From: Lysinibacillus contaminans
GTDB lineage: Bacteria > Bacillota > Bacilli > Bacillales_A > Planococcaceae
Direction of reading: 5' to 3'
Assembly (NCBI RefSeq): GCF_001278945.1
Contig: NZ_LGRV01000003.1
Coordinates: forward strand, 2,046,001-2,110,000
Length of the DNA stretch: 64,000 bases
How positions within the stretch are numbered: position 1 is the first letter of the stretch; every line of letters starts with the position of its first letter. The translations under genes were made by a program, and so were the position numbers. Below the pieces are notes generated by a model, which was given only the letters and a program-made list of their open reading frames with translations, did no database searches and was not told the DNA's origin. Positions 25,045 to 34,222 of this stretch are shown piece by piece.

Positions 25045-26130
25045 TCAAGAAGCAGTTTCTAAGAAGTTTGCGGCAAAGGTTTGTTCTTTTTCGATTTGCT
25101 TCGTCAGTACTTCATTAATGTCAGGCTCGCGCATTTGCTGGAAAACCTGTACGTCGAATTGTGCAATCGTTTCTTTCGATAATAATGATGCAAGACAATC
25201 CGCATCCTTAAGCGCACTATTCAAACCAAAGGCCCCAGTTGGCGTCATTGTATGGACCGCATCTCCTAAAAGTACGAGTCCCTCTGTTCCCCAACTGTCA
25301 CAATGGCTACTAAATACATCTAGTAATACGAAATCTCGCCAAGATTGAATATGTTGTACCACTATCTCAGTTAAATCTGGAAAAGCTTTTGTTAGCTGTT
25401 GAATGAATGGTGTAAATGCTTGCTTTCGAAGTTCTGAAAAACTACCTTGTTCAATATTCCAACCAATTTGAATAAACCCATTTGTCTGTGCAAATAATGA
25501 CAATTGCTTATCACCTATGAGTGCCATTTTTATAGCAGGCTCCCATCCTTTCGGGGCAGGAATTTTTGCCCACAGTAAATCAAAGCCATGCTTACGTTTA
25601 GCCATATCAATGTGCGACTGCTTACGAATCGTGGAATAACGACCATCCGCCCCAATAATAAGCTGACTGGCAATCTCAATCGATATACCATCTTTAGAAG
25701 CGACCACCCCAACATAGCGCCCTGACTCATCTGTCGCAAGTTGTGTAACTTTCGTGTTTAACATACAAGTAAAGTGTGGGAATTGATGCGTTTTGTCTAA
25801 AATGACTTTTAGCAAATGCGCTTGCGGCACATGTATACCTAGGTGACCCACTGTTGGATCCGCAACGATAGTTTTAAACAATTGCCCATTATTGAAATAT
25901 TCAAGTTTTTCCATCCGTAATAAACCATGGGCTTCGATTGCTTCAAATAAATTATGACTCTTTAAAACAGCCTCACCCTCTTCATTTAAATGCTCGCCGC
26001 GAAATGCTTTCCCAAGCTCTGCGTTTTGTTCAAGTAGTATCACTGATAGTCCTTTTTTCGCAAGTAAATAACCAAGAAGAGCACCACCAGGACCAGCTCC
26101 TACAATGCAAACATCCGCTTCATAACTCAC
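25045..26130 (-). CDS. FAD-dependent monooxygenase (PHBH fold)
   Basis: A 361-residue flavoprotein hydroxylase of the p-hydroxybenzoate hydroxylase/UbiH group. It has GAGPGG for FAD at 11-16, the RGEHLN motif near 44, the DG motif GADGRYSTIR near 160, and the second FAD motif GDAVHTMTPTGAFG near 290. No membrane anchor is seen. Its GTG start overlaps the ribD stop (GTGA), so it is translationally coupled to ribD and probably oxidises a compound made by that pathway. It is not part of normal riboflavin synthesis, and its substrate is unknown. Confidence 0.85.
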   Translation of the reverse strand: MSYEADVCIVGAGPGGALLGYLLAKKGLSVILLEQNAELGKAFRGEHLNEEGEAVLKSHNLFEAIEAHGLLRMEKLEYFNNGQLFKTIVADPTVGHLGIHVPQAHLLKVILDKTHQFPHFTCMLNTKVTQLATDESGRYVGVVASKDGISIEIASQLIIGADGRYSTIRKQSHIDMAKRKHGFDLLWAKIPAPKGWEPAIKMALIGDKQLSLFAQTNGFIQIGWNIEQGSFSELRKQAFTPFIQQLTKAFPDLTEIVVQHIQSWRDFVLLDVFSSHCDSWGTEGLVLLGDAVHTMTPTGAFGLNSALKDADCLASLLSKETIAQFDVQVFQQMREPDINEVLTKQIEKEQTFAANFLETAS

Positions 26131-27236
26131 TTTTCGTCACCATTCTTTGGGTAAGCGATAATGCGTAAATCATGACCAACTTTTTCAAACGAATCAAATT
26201 CAACGTCAAATGCTTCGTCCATCGATGTGGCGCTATGACCAGCAATTGGTGTTAACGACAAACGACCGCCTAACACTTTCGGTGCTACATATATAATGTA
26301 CTTATTAATGGCACCACTTTGTAAAAAGGACGCATTCACTGTGCTACCACCCTCAACTAAAATATCCGTAATACCTAGCTGATAGAGTTTTTCAAGCATT
26401 TCATCAATATCAAGTCTCTTATGTTCACTGCGAACCGGTAGCATTATTACACCATTTTTTTCAAAGGCAGCAATTTTCTCTTGGTCTACATCTTCACTAC
26501 AAACAATGATCGTTTTTGCTTCTTCGACATTAAGCACATTCGCGTTTTCCCGTGTTCGGAGCGAACTGTCCATAATAATACGTACAGGATTTTTACCTTT
26601 GACTCCATTCAATCGTGTAGTCAATGAAGGATTATCAGCAATCACCGTACCAACGCCTACTAAAATACCATCTACTTCATGGCGAATATGATGGACATCT
26701 TCGCGTGCTGCTTCGCCTGTCACCCATTTTGAATGTCCAGTATGTGCGGCAATCTTCCCATCTAATGTCATCGCATATTTTGAAATTACAAAGGGGCGAC
26801 TTGTACGCATATTGTGAATGAAGCGTTCGTTTAAACGACGAGACTGCGCTTCTAATACACCCACTTCTACTTCAATCCCTGCATCACGAAGTAGTTGAAT
26901 GCCACGACCTGCCACATCGGGATTAGGGTCTTGCATCGCTACAACAACACGACTTACTTCAGATTCCTTCACCAAGTTCGCGCAAGGAGGTGTTTTCCCG
27001 TAATGTGAACATGGTTCGAGTGTCACATATAATGTCGCACCTTTTGCATGCTCCCCTGCCATACGAAAAGCATGGACTTCAGCATGTGGCTCACCAGCTT
27101 TTCGATGTAACCCTGTACCCACAATGACGCCGTCTTTCACAATGACTGCACCTACTAATGGATTCGGGTTCGTATGTCCCTTTGCACTCGCTGCTAAATC
27201 AAGTGCTAATTGCATATATTTTTCATCCGTCGTCAT
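26127..27236 (-). CDS. ribD: Bifunctional RibD deaminase-reductase
   Basis: A 369-residue enzyme giving 5-amino-6-ribitylaminouracil 5'-phosphate from the GTP cyclohydrolase II product. The N-terminal cytidine-deaminase-like domain has the zinc site HAEVHA and PCSHYGKTPPC. The C-terminal reductase domain has KYAMTLDGKIA, VGVGTVIADNPSLTTR and the NADPH-binding LVEGGSTVNASFL. Both halves look intact. It follows the cyclohydrolase by 17 bases and overlaps the monooxygenase by four. The GTG just before ATG 27236 is also in frame. ribE and ribH are absent from the operon. Confidence 0.93.
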   Translation of the reverse strand: MTTDEKYMQLALDLAASAKGHTNPNPLVGAVIVKDGVIVGTGLHRKAGEPHAEVHAFRMAGEHAKGATLYVTLEPCSHYGKTPPCANLVKESEVSRVVVAMQDPNPDVAGRGIQLLRDAGIEVEVGVLEAQSRRLNERFIHNMRTSRPFVISKYAMTLDGKIAAHTGHSKWVTGEAAREDVHHIRHEVDGILVGVGTVIADNPSLTTRLNGVKGKNPVRIIMDSSLRTRENANVLNVEEAKTIIVCSEDVDQEKIAAFEKNGVIMLPVRSEHKRLDIDEMLEKLYQLGITDILVEGGSTVNASFLQSGAINKYIIYVAPKVLGGRLSLTPIAGHSATSMDEAFDVEFDSFEKVGHDLRIIAYPKNGDEK

Positions 27237-27253
27237 CACTAATGTCCCCCCAC

Positions 27254-27985
27254 TTACTTCATTTCACGCATATGTCCAGATTTTTCAACCTTTGTATTCA
27301 AGTAGAGTTGATTTGTTTCTGTCACGCCGCCCCATAATGGTACATGTCCTTCTGCTGCTAAACCGTGTGATTCTAATGCGGCTAGCTTTTTCGGATTATT
27401 GGTAATCAGTGTCACTGGTTTTGTGCGAAGTGCTTCTAGTACAGTCATGGCTTCCTCGTAAGAACGTGTATCATCAGGGAAACCAAGTGCATGGTTTGCT
27501 TCAACTGTGTCTAGGCCTTCTTCTTGTAATAAATAGGCTATTGATTTTGAAAATAAACCGATGCCACGGCCTTCATGATCCGCTAAATAGAAAATAGCAC
27601 CACACCCATGTTCAACAATCATTTTCATAGATTCATGCAGTTGATAGCCACAATCACATCGCTGGCTACCAAAAATATCGCCAGTATGACAAATGCTATG
27701 CATGCGTATCATTGCATTATCTGCATTAGCAAAATCACCGTAAACAAGGACAGATGATTGTTGTTGAAAGGCTAAATTTGCTGTCGCAAGTGAATCAATA
27801 ATTTCTTCTTTTGAAAGATTCACCTTCACCTTTAGCCAGTTATACCATTGGAATGTCGCTGAAAAATCTCCTTGTTTTACGGGTAATTCTATGGGACCAA
27901 CGATACATATATTTTCTGTTTCAGATTGCTTTATAATACTCATCTTATCTTTAACTAAATCCATTATTTTCGTAGTAATTGTCAT
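27254..27985 (-). CDS. ribA: GTP cyclohydrolase II homologue
   Basis: A 243-residue stand-alone cyclohydrolase II, which opens GTP to a diaminopyrimidine. The zinc and catalytic core is present: MHSICHTGDIFGSQRCDCGYQL, DHEGRGIGLF and TVEANHALGFPDDTRSY. It departs from housekeeping RibA where YGIGAQIL normally follows; here the sequence is YEEAMTVL. It also has an N-terminal extension of about 60 residues. The open frame begins 12 bases upstream with a TTG that is itself part of the GGAG ribosome binding site, so the ATG at 27985 (six-base spacing) is preferred. It heads the operon, with no FMN riboswitch upstream. Confidence 0.88.
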   Translation of the reverse strand: MTITTKIMDLVKDKMSIIKQSETENICIVGPIELPVKQGDFSATFQWYNWLKVKVNLSKEEIIDSLATANLAFQQQSSVLVYGDFANADNAMIRMHSICHTGDIFGSQRCDCGYQLHESMKMIVEHGCGAIFYLADHEGRGIGLFSKSIAYLLQEEGLDTVEANHALGFPDDTRSYEEAMTVLEALRTKPVTLITNNPKKLAALESHGLAAEGHVPLWGGVTETNQLYLNTKVEKSGHMREMK

Positions 27986-28226
27986 CATTTTCTCCAACTT
28001 TCTATCGTGAACAGCTAGGGCAGTTGCCTAACTGCGTGCTTATATTCACACATCACTTACATAACGTAACTAAGTTTATTATAATAACCAACTTGTGTCA
28101 AATACCAACTCTTATTTTAGTACAATATTATGCACCTTTTTTATTATATATAGATGTGCTATTTTTTCAGGACAGGCTGGTCTATAATAGGCAAAGATAG
28201 CTCTTTAAGATGAAAGGAAGTTATGA
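27986..28226. promoter_or_regulatory. Divergent promoter region between ribA and the BusR-like gene
   Basis: No RFN element is found here: GGGTGAAATTCCC and CCGGCGGTAA are absent. A small hairpin GCAGTT/AACTGC lies near 28019-28034 in the ribA leader. A TATAAT at 28183-28188 can serve the rightward regulator gene. Confidence 0.4.
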
Positions 28227-28862
28227 ATGAACTTAGAAAAAAATGTTCAGGTGAAGCAGCCAAAATATCAGCAAATTGCGGTAGACCTCGCCTCGAAAAT
28301 AGTAGAAAAAAAATATCAAGTAGGCGATAAAATATATGCACGATCCTCACTCGCAAGCCAATATAATGTATCTGCTGAAACTGCAAGAAGAGCCATTGCT
28401 GTTTTACAGGATTTAGAAATTGTTGAAGCTTCAAAAGGGAGTGGTGTATTCATTAAATCATATGAAAAAGCAGCTCAATTTGTCCGACAATTCCATGATG
28501 TTCAGTCAGTGCATGAGCTACAAAATGAGTTACTAGTAAGTATTCGTAACCAACAAAATGAATTGTTGAATTTGCAAGAAAAAACAAAGCAGCTCATTAG
28601 CCGAACTGAACATTTCCGCTCCGTAAATCCCTTCATACCCTATCAGATTGAAATGACGATGGAAAGCCCATGTATTCAGCAAACACTACAAGCCTTAAAT
28701 TTTTGGCAAAATACCTCTGGAACAATCGTTGGTATTCGCCGTAGCAACGAATTATTACTATCCCCCGGCCCGTATGCATCGCTTGAGGATGGCGATATTA
28801 TTTATTTCATTGGTAATGATGAAAGTTTAGCGCGTGTCCAAAATTTCTTATACCCAAATTAA
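28227..28862 (+). CDS. busR: GntR-RCK_C regulator of the BusR type
   Basis: A 211-residue transcription factor with a GntR winged helix at about 12-75 (YQVGDKIYARSSLASQYNVSAETARRAIAVLQDLEIVEASKGSGVFI). A coiled coil follows at about 85-130, then a TrkA-C/RCK_C domain at about 135-208 (GTIVGIRRSNELLLSPGPYASLEDGDIIYFIG). This exact order defines BusR, which in Lactococcus and Streptococcus binds c-di-AMP and represses the betaine importer BusAB. Here a betaine importer lies directly downstream behind a long palindrome, so the same logic is expected. The gene name is by family and context. Confidence 0.85.
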   Translation: MNLEKNVQVKQPKYQQIAVDLASKIVEKKYQVGDKIYARSSLASQYNVSAETARRAIAVLQDLEIVEASKGSGVFIKSYEKAAQFVRQFHDVQSVHELQNELLVSIRNQQNELLNLQEKTKQLISRTEHFRSVNPFIPYQIEMTMESPCIQQTLQALNFWQNTSGTIVGIRRSNELLLSPGPYASLEDGDIIYFIGNDESLARVQNFLYPN

Positions 28863-28866
28863 AATC

Positions 28867-28907
28867 CGGTTAAACGCTGTTATTTCAGCGTTTAACCGTT
28901 TTTTTTG
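28867..28907 (+). terminator. Terminator after the BusR-like gene
   Basis: A perfect 13-bp stem (CGGTTAAACGCTG at 28867-28879 with 28886-28898) is followed by eight T residues. Confidence 0.92.
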
Positions 28908-28918
28908 TAATTTGTTAA

Positions 28919-28962
28919 TTTGACAAAAGTAACAACTCTTTGTTATCGTTAAGTTGTTACTT
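28919..28962 (+). promoter_or_regulatory. opuA promoter with BusR-type operator
   Basis: A consensus TTGACA at 28919-28924 is followed 17 bases later by a GTTATC-like -10 at 28942-28947. A perfect inverted repeat surrounds the -10: AAGTAACAACT (28927-28937), 14 bases, AGTTGTTACTT (28952-28962). Its place over the promoter suits repression by the upstream regulator. Confidence 0.7.
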
Positions 28963-29021
28963 GTTCATTTTTGGATATAACAATCCTAAAAATAGCATCA
29001 ATCAACGAAAGGAGTGGTTCT

Positions 29022-30221
29022 ATGGAAAAAATAAAAGTGGAGCATGTTTCCAAGGTTTTCGGGAAGCAAATCCCTCAAGCACTAGAACTAGTCAAACAGC
29101 AAAAAAGCAAAACGGATATCTTAAAAAAGACAGGTGCAACAGTTGGTGTTTATAACGCTAGCTTTTCTGTTAATGAAGGAGAAATCTTCGTCATCATGGG
29201 CTTATCCGGCAGTGGTAAATCGACACTTATCAGACTTCTAAATCGCCTAATTGAGCCAACAAGCGGCAATATTCTAATCGATGGTGAGAACATTTCTAAA
29301 ATGAGCAAGGATGCTTTAAAAACTGTTCGACGTAACAAAATGAGTATGGTATTCCAAAACTTCGGTTTATTCCCTCATCGAACACTTCTTCAAAACACCG
29401 AATACGGTCTTGAAATTAGAGGTGTCTCAAAAGAAGAGCGTAAAGCAAAAGCAGAACAAGCACTTGAAAATGCTGGATTACTTGCATATAAAGATCAATA
29501 TCCAAACCAATTATCCGGTGGGATGCAACAACGTGTCGGTTTGGCGAGGGCACTTGCAAATGACCCTGAAATTCTACTAATGGATGAGGCATTTTCTGCA
29601 CTCGATCCTCTTATTCGTAAAGAAATGCAAGATGAATTACTAGATTTACAGCAAACATTGAAAAAAACAATTATTTTCATTACACATGATTTGAATGAGG
29701 CGCTTCGAATTGGCGATCGCATTGCTATTATGAAAGACGGCACTATCATACAAATCGGTACAGGTGAAGAAATTTTAACGAATCCCGCTAACGACTATGT
29801 CAGAACATTCGTAGAAGACGTAGATCGCTCCAAAGTTTTAACAGCTGAAAATGCAATGGTTCGACCGGTATACGTCAATGTTGATCTTGATGGCCCTACC
29901 GTAGCGCTAAAAAGAATGCGCGAAGAAACCGTTAGTTTACTTATGGCTGTCGATAAAAATCGTCGCCTAAAAGGTTTTATTACTGCGGATGATGCACTTC
30001 TTGCAGCAAAAAAACATGAACAGACAGTCCATTCGATTGTTCAACCAGAAATTTTAACAGTCCCCCCTGATATGCTCTTACAAGATATTTTAGGAATGAT
30101 TCATAACTCACCTACTCCAATTGCTGTCGTAAAAGATGAACGTCTACTAGGCGTACTCATCAGAGGCGTTGTCATCGAAGCGCTCTCAACATACAGCGAG
30201 GAGGCTGAATCACATGAATAA
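29022..30221 (+). CDS. opuAA: Glycine betaine ABC transporter ATP-binding protein OpuAA
   Basis: A 399-residue ATPase of the osmoprotectant importer. Walker [10 protein letters not shown] follows a long N-terminal stretch that is typical of OpuA/ProV, with [25 protein letters not shown] before it. The signature is [15 protein letters not shown] and Walker B is [13 protein letters not shown]. Two C-terminal CBS repeats cover about 270-390 and are the ionic-strength or nucleotide sensing part. An upstream in-frame ATG exists, but GAAAGGAG sets the start at 29022. It is the first gene of opuAA-AB-AC. Confidence 0.95.
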   Translation: MEKIKVEHVSKVFGKQIPQALELVKQQKSKTDILKKTGATVGVYNASFSVNEGEIFVIMGLSGSGKSTLIRLLNRLIEPTSGNILIDGENISKMSKDALKTVRRNKMSMVFQNFGLFPHRTLLQNTEYGLEIRGVSKEERKAKAEQALENAGLLAYKDQYPNQLSGGMQQRVGLARALANDPEILLMDEAFSALDPLIRKEMQDELLDLQQTLKKTIIFITHDLNEALRIGDRIAIMKDGTIIQIGTGEEILTNPANDYVRTFVEDVDRSKVLTAENAMVRPVYVNVDLDGPTVALKRMREETVSLLMAVDKNRRLKGFITADDALLAAKKHEQTVHSIVQPEILTVPPDMLLQDILGMIHNSPTPIAVVKDERLLGVLIRGVVIEALSTYSEEAESHE

Positions 30222-31068
30222 TTTTTTAGATAATCTACCAACTTTACCACTTGCCCCTTGGGTAGAATCAGCTATGGACTGGTTGACGAGTAATTTTTCA
30301 GCCTTTTTCGGCACAATTCAAAAATCCGGAAAACTACTCATGAGTCAGGTCACTGATTTATTAATTGGCATTCCCGCCATTATTTTAATCTTACTAATTG
30401 TCATTTTAGCTTTTTTCGCAACTGGCAAAAAATTTGGATTAGCTACGTTCTCACTCTTAGGCTTATTATTTATTTATAATCAAGGCTTATGGACTCAACT
30501 CATGGAAACAACAACCCTCGTATTATTTTCGAGTATAATTTCCATTGTTATAGGTATTCCACTTGGCATATTGATGTCAAAATCTAGTATCGCTGAAAGT
30601 ATCATAAAACCGCTTCTAGATTTCATGCAAACGATGCCTGGCTTCGTTTACTTAATTCCTGCCGTTGCCTTTTTTGGCATTGGGATTGTCCCAGGGGTAT
30701 TCGCATCTGTAATATTCGCACTGCCCCCTACGGTACGTATGACAAATTTAGGTATTCGTCAAGTACCAAAAGAGTTGGTCGAAGCTGCTGATTCATACGG
30801 CAGTACAGCCAGTCAAAAACTATTCAAAGTTGAAATTCCGTTGGCCAAATCAACCATTATGGCAGGCATAAACCAAACTGTTATGTTATCACTTTCAATG
30901 GTCGTAATTGCATCCATGATTGGAGCACCAGGACTTGGTCGTGAGGTTTTAACAGCACTTCAACGTACACAGGTCGGTAATGGCTTCGTCGCTGGCTTAG
31001 GACTCGTGATTTTCGCGATTATTATCGATCGCTTGACTCAAAGCTTTAACAAAAAGAAAGTGCAATAA
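30214..31068 (+). CDS. opuAB: Glycine betaine ABC transporter permease OpuAB
   Basis: A 284-residue permease with about seven membrane helices. The coupling segment [53 protein letters not shown] is the classic ProW/OpuAB EAA loop. The open frame extends upstream into opuAA, but ATG 30214 follows GAGGAGG and overlaps the opuAA stop by eight bases. Its length matches Bacillus OpuAB. It imports glycine betaine under osmotic stress. Confidence 0.95.
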   Translation: MNNFLDNLPTLPLAPWVESAMDWLTSNFSAFFGTIQKSGKLLMSQVTDLLIGIPAIILILLIVILAFFATGKKFGLATFSLLGLLFIYNQGLWTQLMETTTLVLFSSIISIVIGIPLGILMSKSSIAESIIKPLLDFMQTMPGFVYLIPAVAFFGIGIVPGVFASVIFALPPTVRMTNLGIRQVPKELVEAADSYGSTASQKLFKVEIPLAKSTIMAGINQTVMLSLSMVVIASMIGAPGLGREVLTALQRTQVGNGFVAGLGLVIFAIIIDRLTQSFNKKKVQ

Positions 31069-31082
31069 GAAAGGAAGATTCG

Positions 31083-31958
31083 ATGAAATTTAAAACATTA
31101 TCAAAATTAGGTATGGCTTTAGGACTTGGATTCTTACTTGCTGCATGTAGTAGTGACGAGGATTCTAGTAAAGGTAGCGATGCAAAAGAAGTAAATCTTG
31201 CTTATGTTGAGTGGGATACTGAAATTGCTTCGACAAATGTCGTTGGACAGGTACTAGAAGACTTAGGTTATGATGTATCATTGACGCCGCTAGATAACGG
31301 CATCATGTGGGAGGCACTTTCCAAAGGTGAAGCGGACGGTATGGTTGCAGCATGGCTACCACATACACACGCTTCTCAATATGAAAAATATAAGGATGAT
31401 CTAGATGAGCTCGGCGAAAATCTTTCTGGAGCTAAAATTGGATTAGTCGTTCCAAGCTATATGAAAGTGAACTCTATCGAAGATTTAACAAATGAAGCCG
31501 ATCATACGATTACAGGAATTGAACCTGGTGCTGGTATTACTGCTGCGACTGAAAAAGCACAAGAAGAATATGATAATTTAGCAGATTGGAATCTAGTAAC
31601 CTCTTCTTCTGGTGCCATGACAACAGCGCTTTCTCAAGCAATTGACAATAAAGAAGACATTATTGTCACTGGATGGTCGCCACACTGGAAATTCGCTTCT
31701 TATGATTTAAAATACTTAGAGGATCCAAAGGGTGTTTACGGCGGTGAAGAAACGATTAACACATTTGTTCGTAAAGGATTAAAAGAAGAAAATCCAGATG
31801 TATATTCAGTTCTTGACAACTTCCACTGGACTTCAGATGATTTAGAAGAAGTCATGCTTGAAATTATGGACGGTACTGACCCGAAAGAAGCGGCGAAAAA
31901 TTGGATTAAAAACAATGAAGCAACAGTTGCTGAATGGACAAAAGATATTAAGAAATAA
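31083..31958 (+). CDS. opuAC: Glycine betaine-binding lipoprotein OpuAC
   Basis: A 291-residue substrate-binding lipoprotein. The signal peptide ends with the lipobox LLAAC, and a serine/aspartate-rich tether follows. The mature domain is of the OpuAC type, with tryptophans that could form the aromatic betaine cage (VEWDTEIAS, GIMWEALSKG, VAAWLPHTHA and TGWSPHWKF). It delivers betaine to OpuAA-AB from the outer face of the membrane and closes the operon before a hairpin terminator. Confidence 0.94.
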   Translation: MKFKTLSKLGMALGLGFLLAACSSDEDSSKGSDAKEVNLAYVEWDTEIASTNVVGQVLEDLGYDVSLTPLDNGIMWEALSKGEADGMVAAWLPHTHASQYEKYKDDLDELGENLSGAKIGLVVPSYMKVNSIEDLTNEADHTITGIEPGAGITAATEKAQEEYDNLADWNLVTSSSGAMTTALSQAIDNKEDIIVTGWSPHWKFASYDLKYLEDPKGVYGGEETINTFVRKGLKEENPDVYSVLDNFHWTSDDLEEVMLEIMDGTDPKEAAKNWIKNNEATVAEWTKDIKK

Positions 31959-31967
31959 ACATTAAAT

Positions 31968-32012
31968 ATGGTCCCCTCGTTAAGTGAAAACGAAGGGGCC
32001 ATTATTTTTATT
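31968..32012 (+). terminator. Terminator of the opuA operon
   Basis: ATGGTCCCCTCGTT (31968-31981) pairs with AACGAAGGGGCCAT (31989-32002), with minor mismatch, followed by TATTTTTATT. Confidence 0.88.
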
Positions 32013-32113
32013 GTACCTACTCCAATTGCTTAATAACGATCTTATCTTTCAATTACATATACATAGAACAAAAAAACACAAACCCAAAAGGCTGTGTTTT
32101 TTTATTTAAAGAT

Positions 32114-32800
32114 TTAATTTGTATTTTGCAAAATTAGACCATCGCTCATTTTAACTATATGATCAGCATAAGCAAGCATTTCTTCGTCATGTGTAACCAT
32201 TAATGTCGTAATGTTTAATGTTTTCGTTAAATCTCTAATTAACAACATAACTTCTTTAGATCTTTTTGAATCTAAACTTGCCGTTGGTTCATCTGCGAAG
32301 AGAACTTTAGGCTTATGAATGATTGCACGAGCAATGGCAACACGTTGTTTCTCCCCACCTGACAGCGAAGAAGGATACGCATTTTTTCGGTGGTCCATTC
32401 CAACTAATTTTAGTATCCGATTCACTTCTTCTGTTTGCTCATGTTTCTTTAATTTCGTTTCAGAAACATCTAACATTAGCATTAGTTGTTCTTCTACTGT
32501 AAGGAAAGGAACCAGGTGCGCAAATTGAAAAACAAAACCGAATTTACTTGCTCGCACTTGTCGAACTTGCTCTGCACTCATATTCGTCATATTTTTCCCT
32601 TCGAATAGTACTTGACCCTCAGTTGTGGGTTGAAGTCCCGCAGCTATTGTAAGAAGTGTACTTTTACCAGAGCCTGATGCGCCTACTAATGCTGTTATCT
32701 CGCCTTCTCTTAGGGAAAGATTGATTCCTTTTAGTATTTCTTCTTTTACTTCCCCATTCGTAAACGTTTTTCTAACATTATCAATTTCAAATAACGTCAT
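32114..32800 (-). CDS. HrtA-like ABC transporter ATP-binding protein
   Basis: A 228-residue MacB/LolD-type ATPase with Walker A GASGSGKST near residue 42, signature LSGGEKQRVAIARA and Walker B VLFADEPTASLD. The frame is open about 25 codons further upstream inside the permease gene, but AAGGAGAG before ATG 32800 decides the start. It begins one base after the permease stop. Size and partner match HrtA of heme exporters and the DevA group. Confidence 0.82.
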   Translation of the reverse strand: MTLFEIDNVRKTFTNGEVKEEILKGINLSLREGEITALVGASGSGKSTLLTIAAGLQPTTEGQVLFEGKNMTNMSAEQVRQVRASKFGFVFQFAHLVPFLTVEEQLMLMLDVSETKLKKHEQTEEVNRILKLVGMDHRKNAYPSSLSGGEKQRVAIARAIIHKPKVLFADEPTASLDSKRSKEVMLLIRDLTKTLNITTLMVTHDEEMLAYADHIVKMSDGLILQNTN

Positions 32801-32801
32801 A

Positions 32802-33836
32802 TTAAGCCTCTCCTTGCTGAATCGCTTGTAATGGTTCGATTTTTTTAATTTGTAGTCCAGAGAGTGTAGCCCCAATAAATCCGATAACTAAGAATACTAA
32901 AGACAATTGCATAGTAGTTTCAAAAGTTAAACTAAACGGCATTCCTTCTGGTGCAATCATATTGAAAACTTGACTAAGTGTAATAGACAAAATAAGTGAA
33001 ATGACTGTAATTACAAACATTTGTGTCCAAATCATTTTGAATAACTTACTTGTTTTTATACCAATTGCTTTTAAAATTCCGTATAACCCGATTTTTTGAA
33101 CATTCATCATGTAGAAGAAGATCGCAAACAACATGCCACTAATGACTACTAAAAACCAAATAATCATATTTAAAGACATCTGCTCTGCGCTATAACTAGA
33201 AATTGTACCTAGAAATTCTTTATTTGAAAATGATTGTAATCCAGCGATTTCATGTGAAGAATCCGCATCTGGTACGAAAACCATTTGCATTTCCATAACT
33301 CGATAAATTTCTTGATAATTCACCATGTTGATAAAAGCAACAGGCGCATGACTGTATTTCTTTTGATCCACAAAGCCCTTTACAACAAACTCACCACTAA
33401 ATTGATTGTTCGTTAAGGTATCACCTACTTTTATACCTGCTTTCTTCAATGAGCTATCTAATATAATTTCCCCGGGCTTCACATTTTCAAATAGCTTTGA
33501 ATCGGTAGATGTCACAAAGGCCACGCTTTGTTGCTTATCCGCCTCATCATTTAAAAAGCCCATTTGAATTGAAAACGCTACAGCATTCTTTTCTTTGTGC
33601 AATAGTTCATTTTGGAGCTCGCTATCTATTCTTGACAGATTATATTTTTCATCTGCATCTTCATTCATATAAAATTGTCCTTCTGGTAAATCTTTAATGA
33701 GGGCGGCATTGTCTTGTGATAATCCATTCGCCAAACCAGAAATGATAAAAGTTAGTAAACTAACAAGAAACACAATAGAACCTAATATTAAAAATCTTAC
33801 TTTATTTTTCTTAATTTCTTTCAAGGCAAGGTTCAT
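32802..33836 (-). CDS. HrtB-like FtsX-type ABC permease
   Basis: A 344-residue membrane protein. TM1 is at about 14-38, an extracytoplasmic domain of about 185 residues follows, then three C-terminal helices. It shares hallmarks with staphylococcal HrtB: SGLANGLSQDN after TM1, SSYSAEQMSLNMIIWFL before TM2, and YGILKAIGIKT after it. HrtAB pumps relieve heme toxicity, so a heme or lipophilic-toxin role is likely. The start is ATG 33836 after GGAGGAG; the upstream in-frame TTG lies inside the ribosome binding site. No HssRS-type two-component system is adjacent. Confidence 0.78.
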   Translation of the reverse strand: MNLALKEIKKNKVRFLILGSIVFLVSLLTFIISGLANGLSQDNAALIKDLPEGQFYMNEDADEKYNLSRIDSELQNELLHKEKNAVAFSIQMGFLNDEADKQQSVAFVTSTDSKLFENVKPGEIILDSSLKKAGIKVGDTLTNNQFSGEFVVKGFVDQKKYSHAPVAFINMVNYQEIYRVMEMQMVFVPDADSSHEIAGLQSFSNKEFLGTISSYSAEQMSLNMIIWFLVVISGMLFAIFFYMMNVQKIGLYGILKAIGIKTSKLFKMIWTQMFVITVISLILSITLSQVFNMIAPEGMPFSLTFETTMQLSLVFLVIGFIGATLSGLQIKKIEPLQAIQQGEA

Positions 33837-34186
33837 AACTAACTCCTCCAATCTTTTGATAAGCTAAGCATAAATCACCTATATGAACTGGAGATGAACT
33901 AAACATTACATTTGAAACACTACTGTACTGCTCGAAAAATTCAGATTAAAAAGTTTTCTCATAATTTGATATATGAGGTTAATGCGTTTCCGCTATCTCC
34001 AAGCCTCTAGCGATAGTTATCAATAACCGCAAATATGCCTTTAAAATTTACCTGTACTTCGTCAGTCGCTAGCTTAATATAAGGTGCTTGTTCGAGTAAC
34101 TGCGTAATCGATATTTCTATAGCTTTTGTAATTATCGTTAAATACAGACAAATTACACTTCGTTATCTACAAGAATTTACAAAAAA
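33837..34186. other. Intergenic region, possible coding remnant
   Basis: An open minus-strand stretch of about 45 codons (about 34011-34148) reads like the end of a protein, with ISITQLLEQAPYIKLATDE and then VNFKGIFAVIDNYR before a TAG stop. It has no start codon or ribosome binding site and no family is recognised. It may be the tail of a lost gene. The rest shows nothing. Confidence 0.3.
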
Positions 34187-34217
34187 AGCATTTACCTCTA
34201 GTTTAGAAGTAAATGCT
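34180..34217 (-). terminator. Terminator of the SMR exporter pair
   Basis: Read leftward, AGCATTTAC (34217-34209) pairs with GTAAATGCT (34195-34187) and is followed by seven T residues. Confidence 0.85.
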
Positions 34218-34222
34218 CTTTA

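Noticed and set aside
27986-28226. Search for an FMN riboswitch before the ribA-ribD operon
   Set aside because: None of the RFN conserved blocks is present, in contrast to the clear element before ribU.
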